Assembly (NCBI RefSeq): GCF_014640435.1
Contig: NZ_BMGY01000003.1
Coordinates: forward strand, 1 to 64,000
Origin: Hymenobacter frigidus
GTDB lineage: Bacteria; Bacteroidota; Bacteroidia; Cytophagales; Hymenobacteraceae
Length of the DNA: 64,000 bases
Reading direction: 5' to 3'
This document shows positions 42,598-49,438 of this stretch, piece after piece (within the stretch, counting starts at the first letter, position 1; each line of letters begins with the position of its first letter). A program made the position numbers and the translations under genes. Below the pieces are notes generated by a model. That model was given only the letters and a program-made list of their open reading frames with translations, was not told where the DNA came from and did no database searches.

Positions 42598-43831
42598 ATT
42601 TTTGCGCCCGCCGTTCGGTCGCAACCACCAGAAAGCCGTAGCCGAAAACGAATAGGTTCAGCCCAACCTGCAGGTCCAGCGGCGCGTCAACCAGCATCAC
42701 GGTGGCTTGAATCAGGATGAAAAAGCCGATGCTGGGGCTGCGCCGCGCCCAGCCGTGCCGTAGCGGCCACAACAGCACCGCGAGCAGCAGCAGCAGCCCG
42801 ACCAGCCCGCCGCCCAGCAGCGCCTGCAGGTACTGGTTGTGCACTTCCACCTGGTTGCCGGGCCGCAGGCCGAAGTCCTTCCATTCGTACTGCGCTTTCA
42901 TGGCGGCGCGGGTATCGGCCGGGCCCACGCCCAGCAGCCAGTGCTCCCCTGCAATGGCCTCAACGGTTTTGATGGCGGCCAGCCGGCGGGCCAGCGAATA
43001 ATCGTTGATATCGTGTCCCAGCGTGAACTGCTGCACGTCCCAAATGCTGGAAGAAATCCGCTGTCGCACCGATTCCAGCGACTGATAGGCCAGCCACGGC
43101 CCTACGCCCAAGGCCAGCAGCAGGGCAATGCCCACCGCCAGATTTCGGCGTATCAGCAGCCGCAGGCCCGCGGCCAGCAAGCCGGTATACAGCATTAGCA
43201 GGCCAGTTCGGTAAGCCAGGATATGCAGCGTGAGCGCGGCCGCCACGGCTGCCGCCAGTAGCACCGTTCGCAGCAGGGGACCGGCCCGGCGGTCGCGGCG
43301 TAGTAGCAGGGCTCCAAAAAAGGCCAAGGCCAGCATTACCCCAAAAGAAATATGGAACACGTGCGTGATGGCCGGCATATTCTGCCCAATGCGAATGGCT
43401 TCGTTGGCGGCGGCGGGGTTTAGCAGGTATTGGCCCAGGGTGGCCAGGCCCACGGCGGCCGTGCCCAGCACAAATGCGCTGCCCACCGCCCGCCGCTGCC
43501 AGCCCACCAACGGCACCGCCAGCGTGAAAGCCAGCGGCACGGCCAGCCAGGTGAGGTCGCGAAACAGCTCGTGCCGCCAAACGGGCCAGTCGCTGGTATA
43601 CAGGCCGGTGAAGAGTAAAAAAGCCGGCACAGCGGCCGCCCGCATTGCCGCGCCGTTGCGGAAATAATGAGGAAGGGCGCGGCGCAAACCAGGGTTGGCC
43701 ATAGCCGCCACCACGCCCACAATGGGCGCAATGGCAATCAGCGCCCGCGAGGCCAGCAAACCGGCAATACCCGCCACGCAGGCCAGCAAGAGAAGGTACT
43801 GCGAAAGCCGGCCGGATAAATAAAGCTGCAC
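42584..43831 (-). CDS. O-antigen ligase-like membrane protein (Wzy_C family)
   Basis: This 415-residue integral membrane protein has about 11-12 transmembrane helices. It matches the O-antigen ligase/polymerase family in having a large periplasmic loop with an essential-type His (PGNQVEVHNQYLQALLGGG) and Arg residues. Such proteins transfer undecaprenyl-linked glycan to lipid A core or to a sugar acceptor, or polymerise it. It is about 23 kb from the flippase/GT2 cluster. The gene is on the minus strand and ends inside the dapA terminator. Confidence 0.85.
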   Translation of the reverse strand: MQLYLSGRLSQYLLLLACVAGIAGLLASRALIAIAPIVGVVAAMANPGLRRALPHYFRNGAAMRAAAVPAFLLFTGLYTSDWPVWRHELFRDLTWLAVPLAFTLAVPLVGWQRRAVGSAFVLGTAAVGLATLGQYLLNPAAANEAIRIGQNMPAITHVFHISFGVMLALAFFGALLLRRDRRAGPLLRTVLLAAAVAAALTLHILAYRTGLLMLYTGLLAAGLRLLIRRNLAVGIALLLALGVGPWLAYQSLESVRQRISSSIWDVQQFTLGHDINDYSLARRLAAIKTVEAIAGEHWLLGVGPADTRAAMKAQYEWKDFGLRPGNQVEVHNQYLQALLGGGLVGLLLLLAVLLWPLRHGWARRSPSIGFFILIQATVMLVDAPLDLQVGLNLFVFGYGFLVVATERRAQKSRVG

Positions 43832-43871
43832 GAAGGAATGAGTAAATAGGTCGCTTTATAAGAACGTGCGG

Positions 43872-44615
43872 CTACCAGCCGCTGGCCAGCACATCGGCCA
43901 CATGCAGGCACTTAAGCGGCAGCTTTTCTTTTTTGATGTAGGATTCCAGGTGCATCAGGCAGCTCACGTCGGTGCTCACGATAAAATCGGCTCCCGTGTC
44001 CAAGGCATACTCGACTTTCTGCTGGGCCATGGCCACTGATATGGCTTCGAACTTCACGGCGAAGGTGCCGCCGAAGCCGCAGCAAGTGGTGGTTTCAGCC
44101 ATCTCGATGCGTTCGAGGCCGGCCACGCCGTCCAGCAGCTGGCGCGGCGCGGCTCTGATACCGCACTCGCGCAGGGCCGCGCAGGAGTCGTGGTACGTAT
44201 ACTTGCCCGCCAGCCGCGCTCCGGGAATGGCCGTAATGCCCAGCACCTCAACCAGAAACTCGGTCAATTCGTAGGTGCGGCCCTGCACGCCCCGGCAAGC
44301 GGGCTGCTGTGCCGTACCGGCAAACAGCTGCTCGTAGCTGTTGCGCACCATGCCCACGCACGAAGCCGACGGGCTCACTACGTAGCGCGCCGCCTCGGTG
44401 GGCGGGGCCGCAAAATCCTGGAGGAATTTCTCGGCCACCGCGCGGCTCTGCTCCACGTAGCCGGCGTTGTAGGCGGGCTGCCCGCAGCAGGTTTGAGCGG
44501 GGTTGTAATTGACGCGCACGCCCACCCGTTCCAGCACTTTTACCATGTTCATGGCAGTGGCCGGGTACAGTTGGTCGACGAAGCAGGGAATGAAAATATC
44601 GGCGGTGGTGGGCAT
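43872..44615 (-). CDS. Cys-rich (Fe-S)-binding protein, LutA/YkgE-like
   Basis: This 247-residue protein has two copies of the CCG domain typical of LutA, heterodisulfide reductase subunit B and glycolate oxidase GlcF. The CCG motifs are TCCGQPAYNAG (about 43-53) and TCCGFGGTFAVK (about 175-186). They are accompanied by single Cys at PCFVDQLY, SASCVGM and HDSCAALRECG. LutA-like proteins work in lactate or glycolate oxidation together with LutB and LutC, but no such genes are next to it. The gene instead follows an HMG-CoA lyase gene by 12 nt, so it could serve an acyl-CoA or ketogenic pathway. That link is inference. Confidence 0.88.
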   Translation of the reverse strand: MPTTADIFIPCFVDQLYPATAMNMVKVLERVGVRVNYNPAQTCCGQPAYNAGYVEQSRAVAEKFLQDFAAPPTEAARYVVSPSASCVGMVRNSYEQLFAGTAQQPACRGVQGRTYELTEFLVEVLGITAIPGARLAGKYTYHDSCAALRECGIRAAPRQLLDGVAGLERIEMAETTTCCGFGGTFAVKFEAISVAMAQQKVEYALDTGADFIVSTDVSCLMHLESYIKKEKLPLKCLHVADVLASGW

Positions 44616-44627
44616 GGCGAAACGAAA

Positions 44628-45479
44628 TTAGTGCGTGGCAAACACGCTGGTTGCCATGGCCTGGGCCCGCCCGAAGGCTTCCAGGTCGAGGCCGGATTCT
44701 ACGCCTTTCTCAGCCAGAAAATCCAGTAGGTTCTCCGTGGCCATGTTGCCGGTTAGCTCATCGGCCGCCATGGGGCAACCGCCGATGCCGCCAATAGCCC
44801 CGTCGAAGCGGCGGCAGCCGGCTACGTAGGCGGCGCTCACTTTCTCGCGCCAGCTGCCTGGCGTGGTGTGCAGATGCGCGCCAAACTCGATGCCGGGAAA
44901 CGCCGGAATCAGCGCCGAGAAAAGCGGCGTAATGGTAGCCGCCGTGGAAGCCCCAATCGTGTCAGACAGCGCCACGATGCGCACCCCCAACGCCGCCAGC
45001 TGCTGCGTGAAATCAGTCACGATTTCCGGGCTCCAGGCGTCGCCATATGGATTTCCAAAGCCCATCGACAGGTACGCTACCAGGGTTTTGCCGCTGCGTT
45101 CGCAGAGCGCGTGCATGGCTGCCACGTCGGTCAGGGCCTCGGCGGTGGTCTGGTTGGTATTGCGCCGCTGAAAGGTTTCGGATACCGATAGCGGGAAGCC
45201 CAGGTAGCTGATTTCGGGATGTTGGGCCGCGGTTTCGGCCCCGCGCAGGTTGGCCACGATGGCCAGCAGCTTGGTGCTGGAGCGGCTCAGGTCCAGGCCA
45301 GCCAGTACTTCAGCGGTATCGCGCAGCTGCGGAATGGCTTTGGGCGATACAAAGGACCCAAAATCCAGGGTGTCGAACCCCACCTGCAGCAGCTCGTTCA
45401 GGTAAGCGGTTTTGGTCGCGGTCGGAATAAAGTCGGGCAGGCCCTGCATGGCATCGCGCGGGCATTCAATCAGCTTCAT
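44628..45479 (-). CDS. Hydroxymethylglutaryl-CoA lyase
   Basis: This 283-residue TIM-barrel enzyme is related to HMG-CoA lyase and other DRE-TIM acyl-CoA lyases. It has the N-terminal CPRDAMQGL (the usual RD/E region), LDFGSFVSPKAIPQ, VALSDTIGAST with the catalytic Asp, and the Cys loop GGIGGCPMAA. It would split HMG-CoA to acetyl-CoA and acetoacetate in leucine degradation. The ATG at 45479 is chosen because the longer frame does not match the family. The next gene on the same strand (43872-44615) follows by 12 nt, so they form an operon. Confidence 0.87.
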   Translation of the reverse strand: MKLIECPRDAMQGLPDFIPTATKTAYLNELLQVGFDTLDFGSFVSPKAIPQLRDTAEVLAGLDLSRSSTKLLAIVANLRGAETAAQHPEISYLGFPLSVSETFQRRNTNQTTAEALTDVAAMHALCERSGKTLVAYLSMGFGNPYGDAWSPEIVTDFTQQLAALGVRIVALSDTIGASTAATITPLFSALIPAFPGIEFGAHLHTTPGSWREKVSAAYVAGCRRFDGAIGGIGGCPMAADELTGNMATENLLDFLAEKGVESGLDLEAFGRAQAMATSVFATH

Positions 45480-45572
45480 AACGGGGAGGTGAGGGGCGGG
45501 GAGATGGGCGTAAAGGTAGCAGCCCAACCCCGCCGTGGGCGAACTACCCGGTTCGAAGCGCTGTTGGGAGGC

Positions 45573-46949
45573 ATGATTTTAACTGCGGATTTTACTGCCC
45601 AACGGCCGAAGTCCCGGCCGCTCTCCGGGTTTTTGTTGTCAATACTAATCGGGACCACGCTCCTGCTCGCTGGTTGCAGCAAGCAGCAGACCCTACAAGC
45701 CATTTTTCAGAAAAATACACCGCACCAAGCCTATGCGCGCCAGCTGCAGCAGGCGGGTCTCGACCGCCGCCCCGCTGGCCGGGCCTGGCTCGCGGCCGCC
45801 GCCCAGGCCCTGCGCGATTCGCTGGTGGTCGCGCTGCCTTTCACCGAAACGGGTTATTTCCGCCCCGAGCGGCCCGGCGCGGCCAGCTACCGCTTTGGCG
45901 TGCGCGCCGGTGAGCAGGTCCACATCACCCTGACGTTGGCTCCCGGGGCCAATGCGCGCGTTTTTTTGGATGCCTTCGAGGCAGTGCCTGGCCAGCAGCC
46001 CACGCCACTGGCCAGCGCCGACACGCTGCTGCTGGACTTTCGCTACCGGGTAGAAAACGACGGCCAGCACCTGCTGCGCGTGCAGCCTGAGCTACTGGCC
46101 GCTGGGCGCTACACCTTGCGCGTGCTGCGCGAGCCTGGCCTCAGCGTATTTCCGGTGCAGGGCCGCAACGATGCCGCCGCCGCCAGCTTCTGGGGTGCCG
46201 ACCGCGACGGCGGCGCCCGGCGGCACGAGGGGATTGATATTTTTGCCCCGCGGGGTACTCCCGCCATTGCGGCCACGGCCGGCATCATCACCCGCACCGG
46301 CGAAACGCCCCTGGGTGGGCGGGTAGTCTGGCTTTCAGCGGCCGATAACGCTGGCCATCTTTACTACGCTCATCTCGATAAGCAATTGGTGCAGGCGGGC
46401 CAGCGCGTGCGGGCCGGCGATACGCTGGGCCTGGTGGGCAATACCGGGAATGCCCGCACCACGAATCCGCACCTCCACTTTGGGGTGTATCGCAGTGGCC
46501 TGGGGGCCGTCGACCCGCTGCCCTTCGTGCGCCGTGCGAGCGCCGGGGCTCCGCTACCCACCGGCACCGACCGCCGCGGCGAGTTTGTCCGGCTGCGCGC
46601 CGCTAGCCAACTGCACGCTACACCCTCCGCCAACGACCAGCTGGCCGTGGTGCCGTTACGCCCGCAGCTGCCGCTGCTGGTGCTGGGCCAGCAAGGCAGC
46701 ACCCTGCGCGTGCAAACTCCGGCCGGGGAGGTTGGCTACGTGCTGGCGCAGGCCGTGGTGGGAGCCTCGGCCAAGCCATTGCGCCGGCTGGTGCTGCCCA
46801 ATGCCACCGAGCTACGCAGCTGGCCCGGGGCAGAAGCCCCCGCCGACGGGGCCTTGGCGGCCCGCACGGCAGCGGTTGTTTTGGGCCAGACCGAGGGGTA
46901 TAGCCTGTTGCTTGGAGCACAGGGCGAAACTGGCTGGGCGCTGCTGTAG
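45573..46949 (+). CDS. M23 (LytM-like) peptidase lipoprotein
   Basis: This 458-residue protein starts at an ATG with a usable GGGAGG before it (45573). It has a lipobox LLAGC near residue 35. The M23 domain shows the zinc site H218-D222 in RRHEGIDIFAPRG and the catalytic HLHFG (H300, H302). An N-terminal beta domain (about 60-180) and a C-terminal SH3-like region (about 325-455) surround it. It would cut peptidoglycan cross-links, or be an activator of amidases, as a lipoprotein in the periplasm. It is divergent from the HMG-CoA lyase gene. Confidence 0.9.
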   Translation: MILTADFTAQRPKSRPLSGFLLSILIGTTLLLAGCSKQQTLQAIFQKNTPHQAYARQLQQAGLDRRPAGRAWLAAAAQALRDSLVVALPFTETGYFRPERPGAASYRFGVRAGEQVHITLTLAPGANARVFLDAFEAVPGQQPTPLASADTLLLDFRYRVENDGQHLLRVQPELLAAGRYTLRVLREPGLSVFPVQGRNDAAAASFWGADRDGGARRHEGIDIFAPRGTPAIAATAGIITRTGETPLGGRVVWLSAADNAGHLYYAHLDKQLVQAGQRVRAGDTLGLVGNTGNARTTNPHLHFGVYRSGLGAVDPLPFVRRASAGAPLPTGTDRRGEFVRLRAASQLHATPSANDQLAVVPLRPQLPLLVLGQQGSTLRVQTPAGEVGYVLAQAVVGASAKPLRRLVLPNATELRSWPGAEAPADGALAARTAAVVLGQTEGYSLLLGAQGETGWALL

Positions 46950-46983
46950 CAGCTAAAATTTACAGCGTCGCTACGTCATTGGC

Positions 46984-47799
46984 TCACCGTTTGGCCAGCA
47001 CGCGGGTTTGCAGCAGCTTGCCGCCTTTGTCATAGTATTCGGTCCTGACAATGCCCACGCCAGGGGCATAGTAGTCTACTTGGCGGCCGCCGCTTTTTAG
47101 TACCAGGTCGGCACGGGCGGCCGTGGCCAACTCGCGCTGGCTTTCCACCGAATAGCAGGTGAAAGTGCCGGCGGGCACCGTGATGGGGGTCGGGCCGGCC
47201 AGCACCTTGCGCCGTAGCAAGGTGGTTTTTATTTTGGCAATGGCCACCGACGGACTGCTTACCTGCACCACCACGCCGCCATTGGGCAGGGAGCTGCCGG
47301 TGGTGGGCTGGTTGGGCCAGGCCAGGGGCGTGCCCTCGTAGGCCAGCAGGCGGTCCCGAAATGATTTGAGCCCGTCGTAGTTAATCTCGGCCAAGCCATC
47401 AGTGAAGACGGTGTCGTTCCGGCAAAGAATGGTCAGGTCTTGCTGCTGCAATACCTGGCTCTTGGGGCCATAGAGGCCACTTTTGAGCTTGACTTTGGTA
47501 GTGGCCACCGTCTTTTTCTTTTTCTCAGCGCTTGATTCAGTGCTGACCGTCAGCACGCGGTAGCGCAGGAAGCCGGTTAGCTTGCCTTTGGCATCGAGCA
47601 GCTGATATTCCAGATTCTGGCCCCGCTGTAGGCCAAAGGGCTGCGTGCAAGCCGTGGCAGCTTGCTGAAAAGTTAATTCTGAAACGCCATTGGGGCGGGG
47701 CAGGACTACGGCTTTGGTCGTATTCTGGGCCTGAACCGGGGCGGTAAACCAAAGGAAAACAGCGACGGCGGCAGTCGGGTGGAAATAGGTCAAGCGCAT
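46984..47799 (-). CDS. Secreted DUF3108/TapB-like protein
   Basis: This 271-residue protein has a signal peptide (about 1-24) and a beta-rich body. It contains the LAGPTPITVPAGTFTCYSVES block and ends with DYYAPGVGIVRTEYYDKGG. Both are typical of the DUF3108/TapB-like lipocalin-type folds found in exported Bacteroidota proteins. The function is unknown. It stands alone on the minus strand, convergent with the M23 gene and divergent from the next gene pair. Confidence 0.7.
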   Translation of the reverse strand: MRLTYFHPTAAVAVFLWFTAPVQAQNTTKAVVLPRPNGVSELTFQQAATACTQPFGLQRGQNLEYQLLDAKGKLTGFLRYRVLTVSTESSAEKKKKTVATTKVKLKSGLYGPKSQVLQQQDLTILCRNDTVFTDGLAEINYDGLKSFRDRLLAYEGTPLAWPNQPTTGSSLPNGGVVVQVSSPSVAIAKIKTTLLRRKVLAGPTPITVPAGTFTCYSVESQRELATAARADLVLKSGGRQVDYYAPGVGIVRTEYYDKGGKLLQTRVLAKR

Positions 47800-47907
47800 T
47801 GAGGATAAAATAGTGAAGGCCTTTGGAGGTGCTTTACGCGGCAGCTCGCCCGAAAGATGGTGCCGGGCAACTCGGCGCCATGCATTGCGTTAGCGGGCAC
47901 AAGGTCG

Positions 47908-47915
47908 TACTTTGC
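47908..47915 (+). promoter_or_regulatory. Candidate -7 box for the 47980 gene pair
   Basis: TACTTTGC, resembling the -7 boxes at 14459 and 41608, lies 72 nt upstream of the ATG at 47980. The spacing to the start is longer than for the other candidates. Confidence 0.3.
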
Positions 47916-47979
47916 GGCCATCCGGCGGGTGTTGCCCGCTTGCCTCCACCTTCTGTTTCGCCTTTACCTAACAGCAACC

Positions 47980-48276
47980 ATGCCTGATTCTTCGTCTTCC
48001 AACTGGGCCGATATGGCCGCTTCGCTGCTCGGCAAGCTCTCGGGCGGTGTGGAGCTCAGCTGTGCCTTCGACCAGATTGAGCTACAGGTTCCCAACCCGC
48101 AAAACCCCAGCGCCCCCGCCGCTACCTGGAAGCTGAACGGCTCGGTCCGCATTCGCACCCGCGGCGAAAGCGCCGCCGCCAGCCCGGCCGCCGCCGTACG
48201 CATCGACCCGCCCGCGCCCAGCGACCAGCCACAGCCCACTTTCACGCAGCCCAGCGGCGCTTCGTCCGTTGGCTAG
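47980..48276 (+). CDS. Small hypothetical protein, first of an overlapping pair
   Basis: This 98-residue protein has an N-terminal helix with MAASLLGKLSGG, then a beta stretch (VELSCAFDQIELQVPN and ATWKLNGSVRIRT) and a Pro/Ser-rich tail. No domain is recognised. It overlaps the next gene by eight bases, so the two are likely cotranslated. The ATG at 47980 is used; the longer frame is spacer. Note that the next gene has similar strand content, so the two could be diverged relatives or a heteromer. Confidence 0.55.
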   Translation: MPDSSSSNWADMAASLLGKLSGGVELSCAFDQIELQVPNPQNPSAPAATWKLNGSVRIRTRGESAAASPAAAVRIDPPAPSDQPQPTFTQPSGASSVG

Positions 48277-48607
48277 CGGCCTCGAAATTGAGGCCCAGCT
48301 GGTCATCACCTGGAACGGGCACCCCTTGCAGCTGGCGGCGGCCGGTACCTACCTCATCCTGAACGTTCCCAGCCAGCAGGTGCTCGACCAGCTCACCGCC
48401 GGGCCGCCCAAGCCCGCTGGCGCGCCCAAAAGCCCCAAGGGCCAGGGCCCCAACCCGCTGCAGCAAATCAACGACCTGGCCCGGCAGCTGGGCTGGGTGC
48501 TCGACTTGCGCGTGGGCGGAAAAACCTACGTGACCTTTGGCGTGCAGCGCACTCCCAAAATCACCCTCAACGCGGTATTGGGCAAGATTGGGTCGTTCTT
48601 TCGGTAG
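48269..48607 (+). CDS. Small hypothetical protein, second of an overlapping pair
   Basis: This 112-residue protein starts at a TTG (48269) that overlaps the end of the previous gene by eight bases. It begins with strands (GLEIEAQLVITWNG), has a low-complexity Pro/Lys part (about 46-60), then a helix (LQQINDLARQLG) and closing strands (VLDLRVGGKTYVTFG). No family is recognised. It is the second gene of a two-gene unit. Confidence 0.55.
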   Translation: MASGLEIEAQLVITWNGHPLQLAAAGTYLILNVPSQQVLDQLTAGPPKPAGAPKSPKGQGPNPLQQINDLARQLGWVLDLRVGGKTYVTFGVQRTPKITLNAVLGKIGSFFR

Positions 48608-48692
48608 CGGCAGACCGAGGTATGAAATTCGGGCCGGTGTAACTAATTCGGATGTGATTAGTTAGGGTAGGTACACTTCCAGGCCCCGCCCG

Positions 48693-49346
48693 ATGAACCC
48701 CGAAAACGACCATAGAAACCAGGTAGGAATTCCCCAGAGCGCAACAACTTTTGCGCGGATGGAACGGCTGCCGCCGCTGCTGATGGTTTTGTACCTGGTG
48801 ATGCTGGCCATCACGGTAATGTTTGTGATATTGGTGGCGGCCTATATTAACGCCCGGATGCGCAGCGGGGTGCCCACGGGGCTACACGCGCTGCCGCGCT
48901 ATTTTTCGCTCAGTACCATCGTGTTGGTTGTGAGCAGCTACACCATTGGGCAAGCCCGCCGCCTCTATGCGCAGGACGACCTGGCCAGTCTTGGGCGTTG
49001 TCTGGGGGCTACGCTGCTGCTGGGGTTCGTTTTTGCGGGTTTGCAGGTGTTGGGGTGGCGCGAGCTTGTGCTGTACGGAGTGCCATTCCAGGGAGCTGCA
49101 AGCACGAGCAGCGGCCAGTTCATTTACCTGATTTCAGCCTTGCACGTTGTTCACCTACTGGCGGGAATACTGTTTCTGCTGGTTCTGCTGCTGCGCGTGC
49201 TGCAGGCCGACCGCGATGCCGTGCGTGGCCTGGTGTTCATTCGCAATCCTTATCATCGGCGGCAGCTAAGGCTGCTGGGCACCTATTGGCACTTTATCGA
49301 TGTGCTGTGGGTGGCACTTTTCGCCGTGTTCCTGTTTATGTATTAA
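48693..49346 (+). CDS. Cytochrome c oxidase subunit III-like protein, orphan
   Basis: This 217-residue protein has five transmembrane helices (about 28-52, 70-86, 104-124, 140-168, 190-215) and matches heme-copper oxidase subunit III. The fold shows HVVHLLAGI and the closing GTYWHFIDVLWVALFAVFLFMY, the subunit III end signature with conserved His and Asp. Subunits I and II, which normally form an operon with it, are absent from the neighbourhood. It may be an extra subunit III-like protein serving another oxidase complex. A bidirectional terminator follows. Confidence 0.87.
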   Translation: MNPENDHRNQVGIPQSATTFARMERLPPLLMVLYLVMLAITVMFVILVAAYINARMRSGVPTGLHALPRYFSLSTIVLVVSSYTIGQARRLYAQDDLASLGRCLGATLLLGFVFAGLQVLGWRELVLYGVPFQGAASTSSGQFIYLISALHVVHLLAGILFLLVLLLRVLQADRDAVRGLVFIRNPYHRRQLRLLGTYWHFIDVLWVALFAVFLFMY

Positions 49347-49358
49347 GGGCATTCAGCC

Positions 49359-49421
49359 GGGTTATTTAGACGAAAAGGGCCGCTACTTACTTGGTAGCGG
49401 CCCTTTTCGTCTAAATAACCC
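49359..49421. terminator. Strong bidirectional terminator
   Basis: A 28-bp perfect stem with arms GGGTTATTTAGACGAAAAGG... and the reverse complement, loop TTACTTG. It separates the convergent subunit III gene and T9SS protein gene. Confidence 0.92.
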
Positions 49422-49438
49422 AATAGCAGCGGCTATGG

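Noticed and set aside
45219..45572. N-terminal extension of the M23 protein to 45219
   Set aside because: It is antisense to the HMG-CoA lyase gene and has no signal peptide, whereas the ATG at 45573 has a good GGGAGG and leads into a lipobox.
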